Assembly (NCBI GenBank): GCA_041394945.1
Contig: JAWKHH010000005.1
Span: 186,001 to 250,000, forward strand
DNA length: 64,000 nucleotides
From: Bryobacteraceae bacterium
Lineage (GTDB): Bacteria > Acidobacteriota > Terriglobia > Bryobacterales > Bryobacteraceae
Reading direction: 5' to 3'
Of this stretch, positions 36,074 through 44,819 are shown in pieces. The notes under the pieces are model-generated. The model ran no database searches. It saw only the letters and a program-made list of their open reading frames with translations, and was not told where the DNA came from. Position 1 is the first letter of the stretch. The number at the start of each line of letters is the position of its first letter. The position numbers and the translations under genes are program-made.

Positions 36074-36700
36074 CGACTGAGACGGTGAACTTCAATACCG
36101 GGACGATCACGTCCACTAGCCTCAAGACGAAGGTCTGGCGGCGGAATGGCAATGGTGACGGGAACGTTCAGCCCGGTTGTGTCGGACCGAACCGGCAGTA
36201 TCCGGGAACGCGGCGGTACGCGCCTGAACTACTATCCGTTCGGCCAAGAGAGGCCCGGCGCGACGAGCCAGACGGGGCCGACTGCGAAGTTCGGCACTTA
36301 CGGGCGGGAAACCGGGACCAGCGGGCTCGACTACGCCGACCAGCGGTACTACCAGTGGAGTTGGGGTCGGTTCGCGACGCCGGATTCCTACCAGGCGGCG
36401 AGTTCGGATGTTTCGGAGCCGCTGAGTTACAACATGTACAGCTACGCGGGGAACGATCCGGTGAACATGGTGGATCCGAACGGGGCGTCGTATTGCGGGG
36501 CACAGTATTCGTTTGAAGAGTGCTTTGGGACGGGGGGGGCCGATGGATCATGGGATTCTGCCGCATGAGGAGGGGTGGCAGTGCTGGGAGATGGTGAAGG
36601 CGATGCGGCCTGGGGACGGATATGGGCACATCATGTGGACGTCGACGTGTACGGCGTTGATGCAGCCGGGGATGCCGTTGATGCTGGCCGCCCAGGCCAG
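36074..36700 (+). pseudogene. Degraded Rhs core copy 3 with broken tip linker
   Basis: Nearly identical over about 400 bases to the orphan Rhs core at 34217-34710 (only a few substitutions seen). It lacks 26 bases (after GTCT near 36137) that the parent carries, and its G-run at 36532-36539 has eight G instead of seven, throwing the tip out of frame. The linker (HEEGWQCWEMVKAMRPGDGY) is intact in the shifted frame but diverged. The copy stops resembling Rhs near 36695; no start or signal is present. Confidence 0.8.
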
Positions 36701-36741
36701 GTCATCGTCTCGTCAAGTCAAGGATGGAAGTTTCAGAGCCG

Positions 36742-37131
36742 ATGACTCGAACCGATCCCTACAAACTCGCCATCCTGGGACCATATTTCGGGTTCCCGGG
36801 ACATATTTTGATGGGCTGGACGTTGAAGGCACTGACTGGTCTGGGTGATCGAGTAGCGGGAGCCTTTTTGCTGGCGACAAGCGAACAGCAGTTGCATGAT
36901 CCTGCGAGTTGTCGAGCGTTTGCCAGAGCGGCACGATACGCTTTTGAACACCCTGAGGCAATTGCTTGCGATGCCGATCGGACGCCAATTCTGACGATCC
37001 ACTTGTTGAGGCGCATGCTCGCTAAGGAATTTGACGAAGCAACACGACGGGATCTCGGGGACGCCCTGGTATTGCTTTCGGACCTTTTGCAGCGCGAGAG
37101 TAGTGAGGACGATAAGCAGGATCGCGGCTGA
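36742..37131 (+). CDS. Candidate orphan immunity protein
   Basis: 129 residues from the ATG at 36742, all-helical and acidic at its end (LLQRESSEDDKQ), without a signal peptide, so cytosolic. Its position after an Rhs core fragment whose tip has been lost suggests an immunity gene left behind for protection against kin still carrying that tip. Not recognised as any family. A poor GGAAG lies upstream; coding is supported mainly by length and composition. Confidence 0.5.
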   Translation: MTRTDPYKLAILGPYFGFPGHILMGWTLKALTGLGDRVAGAFLLATSEQQLHDPASCRAFARAARYAFEHPEAIACDADRTPILTIHLLRRMLAKEFDEATRRDLGDALVLLSDLLQRESSEDDKQDRG

Positions 37132-37140
37132 TCGCCGACC

Positions 37141-37285
37141 TTAAACCAGGCGGCGAGTTCGCATATCTAGGAGCCGCTGAGTTACAACATGTACAGCTAC
37201 GCGGGGAACGATCCGGTGAACATGGTGAATCCGAACGGAGCGCCGTATTGCGGGGCACAGTATTCGTTTGAGGAGTGTTTCAGTA
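37141..37285 (+). pseudogene. Rhs core copy 4, left part (interrupted)
   Basis: Matches the core end of the orphan Rhs (SYNMYSYAGNDPVNMV, then NPNGAPYCGAQYSFEECF) with substitutions, including DPNG to NPNG at the presumed cleavage motif. A TAG near its start prevents expression as part of a longer frame. It is broken at TTCAGTA (37279-37285) by the insertion element and resumes at 37938. Confidence 0.75.
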
Positions 37286-37937
37286 TGTTGCGATCACTCG
37301 AAAACGTAGTTTTTTGAACATCACGCCGAGCTTTCGAGCTTGGCTGGCCGAACCGCCTCAACGAATGCGGGTGGCTTGCGCTGGCGAAGCCGTTCCAGCC
37401 TGTTTCTGCGGCTACGAGTACGGCGCCACTCTCCCACGATGTGTGCCGAGATATCAAACCAGCGGCCTTGGCGCTGACAGATCACGCAGACGCAGGGCGG
37501 GCGTTTCGCGCCCAAAGGCGCCGGCTCGATGATTGGTTGGCTACCCTGATCTGTCACCCGGGTCACCTTTCGGGCCCGATATCGCCGCTGGCACTGGCGG
37601 TGAGCACTTCGACCGGCGTCGCTCCGCTGATAACGCCGGTTCGCCGCGCTTCGTTGTTCCCGGCGCGCCGCCTGACGACACTGATCGCTGCAGTACCGCT
37701 GACCGCGGTCGCAACCTACGCACAGCGCGAAAACCGCGCGGCACGCCTGATGATTGCAGTGGCGCTGCCGTAGCAACTCCCCAGGACTCACTGGATCGGA
37801 CATGCTGCGATTGTGCCATCGAATCGACATCAAGGGAAGCCAACTAAGGAGCGATGGTGCTCGCGCCTTCGGCGCGGATGATGTTGTCGCCTCCGGCCTG
37901 AAGTTCAGAAAACTACGTTTTCAGATGATCACCGACA
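37286..37937. mobile_element. 652-bp insertion element with TIRs, no transposase
   Basis: Both ends carry an imperfect inverted repeat of about 35 bases (37286-37319 and 37903-37937) whose inner part, GAAAACGTAGTTTT(T/C)TGAAC, is nearly perfect. The element begins TGT and ends ACA, and TTCAGTA is duplicated at 37279-37285 and 37938-37944. Removing one TTCAGTA rebuilds an Rhs linker that aligns base for base with the other copies. It carries one minus-strand Cys-rich gene. The TG/CA ends and 7-bp duplication would suit IS21-type mobilisation in trans; that family call is tentative. Confidence 0.8.
37321..37833 (-). CDS. Cys-rich zinc-finger-like passenger protein of the insertion element
   Basis: 170 residues (ATG at 37803 also possible). 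Multiple CxxC pairs (CVGCDRGQRYCSDQC, CVCVICQRQG) and a strongly basic helix (RREQRSAANRRYQRSDAGR) indicate a zinc-binding, nucleic-acid-binding protein. No DDE or tyrosine/serine recombinase motif is visible, so it is not an evident transposase. It fills nearly the whole space between the inverted repeats. It could be an accessory regulator or target-site factor of a mobile element. Confidence 0.6.
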   Translation of the reverse strand: MMSIRWHNRSMSDPVSPGELLRQRHCNHQACRAVFALCVGCDRGQRYCSDQCRQAARREQRSAANRRYQRSDAGRSAHRQCQRRYRARKVTRVTDQGSQPIIEPAPLGAKRPPCVCVICQRQGRWFDISAHIVGEWRRTRSRRNRLERLRQRKPPAFVEAVRPAKLESSA

Positions 37938-38266
37938 TTCAGTACGGGGGGGCCGATGGATCACGGCTTCCTGCCGCACGAGGAGCCGTGGAAGTGCTGG
38001 GAGATGGTGAAGGCGATGCAACCTGGGGATGGCTTTGGTCATATCCTGTGGACGTCTACCTGTACTCCGTTCATGCAGCCGGGGATGCCGCTGATGTTGG
38101 CTACATCAAGGCGGAGTTCCGGGACGAGAACTCCGGTGAAGTGAAAGCGAGTGGATGTGGGTCCGCGTGGAGAATGCGGACGAAGGACGAAGCTGCCCGC
38201 ATCGTCTTCGTCGGTGTGCTTGATAACGAGCCCTTGGTGAGTACCCGTCTCCACCTTGAAATTTAA
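37938..38266 (+). pseudogene. Rhs copy 4, right part and joined C-terminal tail
   Basis: After the insertion element the linker resumes with a 7-G run (37945-37951) and the block MDHGFLPHEEPWKCWEMVKA to PGMPLMLA, ending near 38100. From 38096 a different frame reads a beta-rich tail (YIKAEFRDENSGEVKASGCG to STRLHLEI) ending in TAA at 38264-38266. This looks like the C-terminus of another tip or immunity protein joined by deletion. Confidence 0.65.
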
Positions 38267-38620
38267 GCCGCCGGGCAGCTACGACAACATCCGTCAGCAC
38301 ATGAAGGCAACGTCCTTCAATCAGTAGCCTGTCCCTACTCTCCCTGAAAGCCTAGCCGCCGCCCGGCAGCGGTAGCGGTCCGCGATGCTTGCCCGCGAAC
38401 CCGCGTGAGCGAACGCCTGCTGCCGGGCGATCCCGCCATCACCAGGCGCTCGAGTCCCACAAAACCAAGCACCCCACCGAGAGCAATTCCCCTCCATCCA
38501 AAAACTCCAAAATCACCCACATCCAACCCCGAATCAACCATATAACCGCCTAGCCACCCCCACCATGTTTGCACGCCCTCGCCCCGCCCGCGCTCTCCTC
38601 AACCTCAGGAGGAGACAACC
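38267..38620. other. Intergenic stretch after the Rhs locus
   Basis: No gene seen. It contains copy 2 of the dispersed repeat (38361-38428) and a C-rich, A-rich low-complexity stretch up to the strong SD (AGGAGGAG) of the gene at 38621. Confidence 0.5.
38361..38428. repeat. Dispersed repeat, copy 2, with perfect terminal inverted repeat
   Basis: The first 44 bases equal 25226-25269. The ends, GCCCGGCAGC (38361-38370) and GCTGCCGGGC (38419-38428), are perfect 10-bp inverted repeats enclosing 48 bases. This is the architecture of a REP-like palindromic or miniature mobile element. Confidence 0.8.
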
Positions 38621-40072
38621 ATGATCTCGGAAAAGAAGCTCGCCGCCAACCGGGCCAACGCCAGAAAGTCCACCGGACCCCGCACCCCCGAAGGCAAGGC
38701 CCGCTCCGCCCGGAACGCCCAAACCCACGGCCTCTTCGCCGCCGACAATGTCATCCACACCATCGGCGAAACCGACGCCGAATACACCCACTTCAAGCAC
38801 ACCATCCTCGACGCCCTCGAGACCGACGACCCCGTTCAACGTCTCTTCGCTGAAGACCTCGTCAACTGCCAGTGGCGCATGCGCCGCATCCGCCGCATGG
38901 AAGCCGGCTACCTGGATTCCATGTGTAAGGAACTCCTCGCAACCGCCAGGAAATTCGACTCCGCTCCAGACTACGCCAACACCCCCGAACACCCCCGCGC
39001 CGGCGCTGACCGCCTGATCGGCAACGCCGGCTCGCTCGGCAAAGACTATCTGAGTAACCTCTCCCGCTACGAGGCTCGTCTCCGTTCCGCCAGCTACAAA
39101 GCCTACGACAGCATCCGCGCCACCCCGCCGTCCCAGGAAGACTCCATCGACGAAGTCCACACCGGCGACCCCGAAACCGCCTTCGGCCCGGACCCGGTCC
39201 CAGATCCAATCCCTTCAAATCCCGTGGGAAAAAACGAAGCCACGCCCTCTCTGGAGTCGGTCCTCACCCGCCTCCTCCCCGTCCTCCTGCTCTTCAGCGC
39301 ACTCCTGCCCCTCGCCGCCCGCGCCTCCCAGGACCACGCGGGAGGAAGCAAACAAACGGGCCTCCCCGCGCCCGGCCCTGTGGCGTCACTGAGTTCCGGG
39401 ACAGCGACCGAGGGCCGGTGCGCTCCTTGGCAACGGGCGGAACTCCGCTCACCCGGCTTTGTGCACAAGACTCGTCGTGATGGCGATCGCGTCCTTCAGG
39501 CTTCGGTATACCGGGCATTTGTCGGCGAAGAATCCATGCACCCGCTCGACCGTATCCATCGCTTCCGGGGGAGCCTTCAAGACCAGCCGGACATGAATCC
39601 GCCGGATGATCAACACCCCGTCCTCCTTCTCCACCTCGCCCGTCGCCTCGCCGTGCAGCAATCCTTCGCCGGCCGGGATTTGACGCGCCTCCAGCGCGCC
39701 TCCGAAGGTTCCCACCAGTCAACCGGCGGCCGCGGCCACCACATAGTCGAGCGTGGTCGCGTGGGGTTCCGCCACCTCCGGCGGGACCTTGTAGTGCTCG
39801 GCGACCGCGCCATGAACCCCGAATTTCACCGCATCGGGTTCGGCCGGGAGGTAGGCGAGGCGGAAGGGTCCGCGGATGCGGTCCACGCGGACTTCGGAGC
39901 GGTAGGCGACATCACTCATGGCGTCATCATACAACGCCGCCGGTGCTACAGCCTTGACAGCGTCGCCTCATCCCGCCGGCCTTCAAAATACTTCGCCAAC
40001 GCTGTCGGGAAGAATTCGTTGGCCGGATCCGCCGCGGCGAACAACGTCATCGACGAGTGGAATTTCAAGTAG
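38621..40072 (+). CDS. Helical hypothetical protein; 3' half of frame probably non-coding
   Basis: Strong SD (AGGAGGAG) 6 bases before the ATG. Residues 1 to about 210 are convincing: MISEKKLAANRANARKSTGP, TPEGKARSARNAQTHGLFA, then helices rich in Arg/Asp. Such short basic/helical proteins recur in Solibacter-type genomes without known function. Beyond about residue 215 (39265 on) the frame has lost its native stop and runs across the whole antisense OsmC gene and into the DUF1810 gene, so the long C-terminus is unlikely to be a real protein. A deletion at the 3' end would explain this. Confidence 0.55.
   Translation: MISEKKLAANRANARKSTGPRTPEGKARSARNAQTHGLFAADNVIHTIGETDAEYTHFKHTILDALETDDPVQRLFAEDLVNCQWRMRRIRRMEAGYLDSMCKELLATARKFDSAPDYANTPEHPRAGADRLIGNAGSLGKDYLSNLSRYEARLRSASYKAYDSIRATPPSQEDSIDEVHTGDPETAFGPDPVPDPIPSNPVGKNEATPSLESVLTRLLPVLLLFSALLPLAARASQDHAGGSKQTGLPAPGPVASLSSGTATEGRCAPWQRAELRSPGFVHKTRRDGDRVLQASVYRAFVGEESMHPLDRIHRFRGSLQDQPDMNPPDDQHPVLLLHLARRLAVQQSFAGRDLTRLQRASEGSHQSTGGRGHHIVERGRVGFRHLRRDLVVLGDRAMNPEFHRIGFGREVGEAEGSADAVHADFGAVGDITHGVIIQRRRCYSLDSVASSRRPSKYFANAVGKNSLAGSAAANNVIDEWNFK
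39449..39919 (-). CDS. OsmC-family peroxiredoxin-like protein with in-frame UGA (putative selenocysteine)
   Basis: 156 residues if UGA at 39721-39719 is decoded. The reading frame is the same on both sides: LDYVVAAAAG, UGA, LVGTFGGALEAR. In OsmC/Ohr-type proteins this position is the catalytic Cys (consensus AGC(L/T)xGT), and the second Cys is present in FFADKCPVYRSL. A hairpin with SECIS features begins 18 bases after the UGA. This points to a selenoprotein reducing organic hydroperoxides or related oxidants; a nonsense mutation is the alternative. Start ATG 39919; TTG 39934 is possible. Third gene after modA and DUF1810. Confidence 0.75.
39682..39700 (-). promoter_or_regulatory. Candidate bacterial SECIS hairpin
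   Basis: mRNA stem of 7 pairs (GGCGCGC with GCGCGUC, one G-U) and a 5-base loop UGGAG with G at loop position 2. The loop lies 25 bases after the UGA, within the spacing known for SelB-dependent bacterial SECIS elements. A lower stem CCUUCG/CGAAGG (39708-39703 with a downstream partner near 39666) can extend it. Confidence 0.6.
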
Positions 40073-40362
40073 TCCGGGTAGCCGAAGATCGCCTCGATCG
40101 TCGTGCCCTCGACAGCGTTCACCAAGCGCGTGCACTCGGCCAACCGCGGGCCGAGCACCGGATGGCGCAGGTACGCGCGGGCCTCGTCGAGGTTGGCGAT
40201 CGCGTAGTAGCGCGCGGTAGCGCTGTGGCCGAGACCGGCGATCTGCGGGAACACGAACCACATCCAGTGGGACTGCTTCCTGCCTGCGCGAAGCTCGAAG
40301 CGCACGGTCTCCCAAACCCGGTCCTGGGCCTCGACGAATCGCTCGACGCCGGCGTCAGTCAC
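39946..40362 (-). CDS. DUF1810 family protein
   Basis: 138 residues matching the DUF1810 family by eye: RFVEAQDRVWETVRFELRAG, KQSHWMWFVFPQIAGLGHS, ARYYAIANLDEARAYLRHP, IFGYPDYLKFHSSMTLF. Cytoplasmic; function unknown for the family. It overlaps the modA stop by 8 bases and lies 26 bases before the OsmC gene, forming one transcription unit. Confidence 0.88.
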   Translation of the reverse strand: MTDAGVERFVEAQDRVWETVRFELRAGRKQSHWMWFVFPQIAGLGHSATARYYAIANLDEARAYLRHPVLGPRLAECTRLVNAVEGTTIEAIFGYPDYLKFHSSMTLFAAADPANEFFPTALAKYFEGRRDEATLSRL

Positions 40363-41185
40363 GGCGGCGCCTCTTCGAAACCTTCGGCGCCGCTACCGGC
40401 GTCGTGTTCGGAGGAAACAACCCGGCTTCCTGGATCACTCCCTGACCTTCGCTCCCGAGCAGCCACTCAATGAACCGGCGGCCCGTCTCGGACTGGCCGG
40501 ACCGCGCGACCACACCCGCCCCCTGCGCGATCGGGTCATGGCCGGACTCGGTCACCAGCACGCCGCCCTTGTCCTTGACCAGCGTCCACGCCACCATCGC
40601 CGCGTCGGCGTTCCCTGTCTCGGCGAACTGAAACGTCTGCCGGACGTTCTCCCCATAGACGATCCGTCCTGCCAGCCGCTCCCAAAGGCCCGCGCGCTCC
40701 AGGAACTGCTTCGCCGCCACGCCATAAGGAGCATGCGCCGGATTCGCGATCGCCACGTGCCGGATCGATCGTTCCGCCAGAGCAGCCACATCGTGGATCT
40801 TGCCGCCGCGCGAATAGATGGCCAGCCGCCCGGTGGCGTACGTGCGAACCGAGTCCGGAGCGAGATGACCCGTACGGGCGAGATCCTCCACGAAGGCGCG
40901 GTTGGCGGAAAGATAGACGTCGTAAGGAGCCCCGTTGCGGATCTGGCTCGCGAGCTGTCCCGAAGAACCAAGAACGAAACGGACCGGCACGCCGAGGTGC
41001 TTCGACGCTTCCGCCGCAAGCCGAGCCTCGGCAGGAGCCAGATCGGAGGCAGCGGCGATCAGGAGCGGTTGCTGAGCGAGCGAGGCAGAATACCCCAGAA
41101 CGAGGTAAATCAAAAAACTTGACAAACAGACACTCAAGGTTGATACTGAGATTGAGCTAACGCTCGCGCGCAGTGTGCGCGCCAT
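40355..41185 (-). CDS. modA: Molybdate ABC transporter substrate-binding protein
   Basis: 276 residues from the ATG at 41185, which gives a signal sequence (LSSFLIYLVLGYSASLA) and mature start PLLIAAASDLAPAE. ModA features seen: FVLGSSGQLASQIRNGAPYD, DVYLSANRAFVEDL, IANPAHAPYGVAAKQFLE and FAETGNADAAMVAWT. Binds molybdate or tungstate in the periplasm. No modB or modC lies in the window, so it may work with a distant permease. With this start, the dnaK promoter and operator (41118-41147) lie inside the modA signal-peptide codons on the opposite strand; a later non-ATG start would avoid this. Confidence 0.85.
   Translation of the reverse strand: MARTLRASVSSISVSTLSVCLSSFLIYLVLGYSASLAQQPLLIAAASDLAPAEARLAAEASKHLGVPVRFVLGSSGQLASQIRNGAPYDVYLSANRAFVEDLARTGHLAPDSVRTYATGRLAIYSRGGKIHDVAALAERSIRHVAIANPAHAPYGVAAKQFLERAGLWERLAGRIVYGENVRQTFQFAETGNADAAMVAWTLVKDKGGVLVTESGHDPIAQGAGVVARSGQSETGRRFIEWLLGSEGQGVIQEAGLFPPNTTPVAAPKVSKRRRRD
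41118..41147 (+). promoter_or_regulatory. dnaK promoter with HAIR-like HspR operator
   Basis: -35 TTGACA (41119-41124), 17-base spacer, -10 GATACT (41142-41147). CTTGACA-N7-ACTCAAG at 41118-41138 matches the HspR inverted repeat (CTTGAGT-N7-ACTCAAG) except two bases of the left arm and covers the -35. As hspR is the third gene of this operon, negative autoregulation of the heat-shock response is expected. No CIRCE element is present. Confidence 0.7.
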
Positions 41186-41237
41186 CCGGATGCCGGGGCG
41201 ACCTACGCCAGCATCCCCATGGAGGTTCTGTTTCGTT

Positions 41238-43160
<1,923 letters not shown>

Positions 43161-43176
43161 GTAAGTCAGGAGCCGC

Positions 43177-44391
43177 ATGCCGGCCAAACAGAAGCACGAC
43201 TACTACGAGACACTCGGCCTCGCGCGCGCGGCTTCCGAGGATGAGATCCGGAAGTCCTACCGGAAGCTGGCGCGCAAGTATCACCCCGATTTGAACCCCG
43301 GGGACAAAATCGCCGAGGAGCGCTTCAAAGACGTCCAGGAAGCCTACGATGTCCTGAGCGACGCCAAGAAGCGGAAGATGTACGACCAGTTCGGCTTCTA
43401 TCAGGAGGGCGCGTTTCCCGGCGGCGGCCCGGGCGGATCCGGCGCGGGGAGCCCATTCGGACAGGGCGCCCCGCATATGGATTTCGGCGGGTTCGATTTC
43501 TCGGAGATGTTCGGCGGTCCGGGTGGCCCGGGCGCGGGTCCGGCCGGCGGCGCTCCCGGTGGCGCGCCGGGAGGCGAAAGCTTCAAGTTCGGCGACCTGT
43601 TCAGCCAGTTCTTCGGCAAGCGCGGCGGAGGCAATCAGCGCGCCCCGCAGCCGGGGACGAATCTCGAATATGCGCTCGACGTCGACTTCTGGCGTGCGAT
43701 CAAAGGCACGCAGGTGCGGCTCAACATCCAGCGGCAGGAAACTTGCGGCGCGTGCCGCGGGTCCGGCTCGTCGGGCGGCGGGCGGATTCTATGCCCGAAC
43801 TGCAACGGCAGCGGGCAGATCGCGCAGCAGGCCGGCGCGATGCGGTTCAACTTGAGCTGCCCCCGTTGCGAAGGCAGCGGCCATCTGGCGAACGCGTGTT
43901 CGTCCTGCCACGGCGACGGGCGGGTCACGGCCACCGAAGTCGTCGATGTGCGGCTGCCGCAAGGCATTCAGTCGGGCGACCGTCTGCGGGTGGGTGGCAA
44001 AGGCAACGCCGGTGCGCTCGGCGGGCCTCCGGGCGATCTCTACATCACGGTCCGGGTTGAGCCGCATCCGTTCTTCAAGCGCGAAGGCGACGACATCCAT
44101 ATCTCCGTGCCGGTGACGGTGTGGGAGGCGGCGCTCGGCACTAAGATCGAAGTGCCCACCGTCGACGGCCGCGCCTTGCTGAAGATCCCGCTCGGAACCC
44201 AGAACGGCCAACGCTTCCGGCTGCGCGAAAAAGGCGTGTTCAACGCCCGCAAGAATACGCGCGGCGATCAGATCGTGCAGGTGGAGGTACAGGCCCCAAA
44301 AGCGCAGGACGAGCGGACGCGGGAGCTGCTGCGGGAGTTGTCGCAGCTTCACCCTGGCGATCCGCGCGAAGAGTTGTGGAGCAAGCTCTGA
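43177..44391 (+). CDS. dnaJ: Co-chaperone DnaJ
   Basis: 404 residues. J domain with HPD motif (KLARKYHPDLNPGDKIAEER), a Gly/Phe-rich region (about 75-145) and four zinc repeats (CGACRGSG, CPNCNGSG, CPRCEGSG, CSSCHGDG), then the C-terminal client-binding domain. It starts 16 bases after dnaK. Stimulates DnaK ATPase. Confidence 0.97.
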   Translation: MPAKQKHDYYETLGLARAASEDEIRKSYRKLARKYHPDLNPGDKIAEERFKDVQEAYDVLSDAKKRKMYDQFGFYQEGAFPGGGPGGSGAGSPFGQGAPHMDFGGFDFSEMFGGPGGPGAGPAGGAPGGAPGGESFKFGDLFSQFFGKRGGGNQRAPQPGTNLEYALDVDFWRAIKGTQVRLNIQRQETCGACRGSGSSGGGRILCPNCNGSGQIAQQAGAMRFNLSCPRCEGSGHLANACSSCHGDGRVTATEVVDVRLPQGIQSGDRLRVGGKGNAGALGGPPGDLYITVRVEPHPFFKREGDDIHISVPVTVWEAALGTKIEVPTVDGRALLKIPLGTQNGQRFRLREKGVFNARKNTRGDQIVQVEVQAPKAQDERTRELLRELSQLHPGDPREELWSKL

Positions 44392-44392
44392 A

Positions 44393-44818
44393 ATGGCTCG
44401 GAAGAAGAACAAGGCCGCGTACATGATTTCGGCGGTTGCCGAGATGTACGAAATTCATCCGCAGACGCTGCGGCTGTACGAGCGCGAAGGGCTGCTGCGG
44501 CCATCGCGCAGCGAAGGGAACACGCGGCTCTACACCGACGACGACGTCGAGCGCCTCGAGGTGATCCTGAAGCTCACCCGCGACCTCGGAGTGAATCTGG
44601 CCGGGGTGGAAATCATCCTCAACATGCGCCAGAAGATGGAGGCGATGCAGCGGCAGATGGAGGAGTTCGTGGCGACGCTGAATCGCGAACTCGCCGCGCG
44701 GGCCTGGCCGTCTGAGCCCGAGGAGCAGACGTCGCTGATCCCGGTGGCGCGGCCGATGCCCCCAGCCCCGGCGCGTCCAACCGCGAAGGCAACGAAGGCC
44801 GCCAAGCGCGGTAGGTAG
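44393..44818 (+). CDS. hspR: Heat-shock repressor HspR (MerR family)
   Basis: 141 residues: MerR-type winged helix (MISAVAEMYEIHPQTLRLYE, TRLYTDDDVERLEVILKL), a coiled dimerisation helix (MRQKMEAMQRQMEEFVATLN) and a basic Pro/Ala tail. Starts one base after the dnaJ stop. HspR binds HAIR sites with DnaK as co-repressor in actinobacteria and others; a HAIR-like site lies at the operon promoter. Confidence 0.9.
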   Translation: MARKKNKAAYMISAVAEMYEIHPQTLRLYEREGLLRPSRSEGNTRLYTDDDVERLEVILKLTRDLGVNLAGVEIILNMRQKMEAMQRQMEEFVATLNRELAARAWPSEPEEQTSLIPVARPMPPAPARPTAKATKAAKRGR

Positions 44819-44819
44819 G

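Noticed and set aside
35986..36516. Plus-strand frame over Rhs core copy 3 as an independent gene
   Set aside because: It is the out-of-frame reading of the duplicated Rhs core, whose own frame matches the parent copy.
26970..38266. CRISPR array or VNTR in the repetitive Rhs region
   Set aside because: The repeats are diverged YD coding motifs and long duplicated segments, not short identical units with unique spacers.
41148..41180. CIRCE element upstream of dnaK
   Set aside because: No TTAGCACTC-N9-GAGTGCTAA; only a short GAGC/GCTC pair is present, and HspR rather than HrcA is encoded here.
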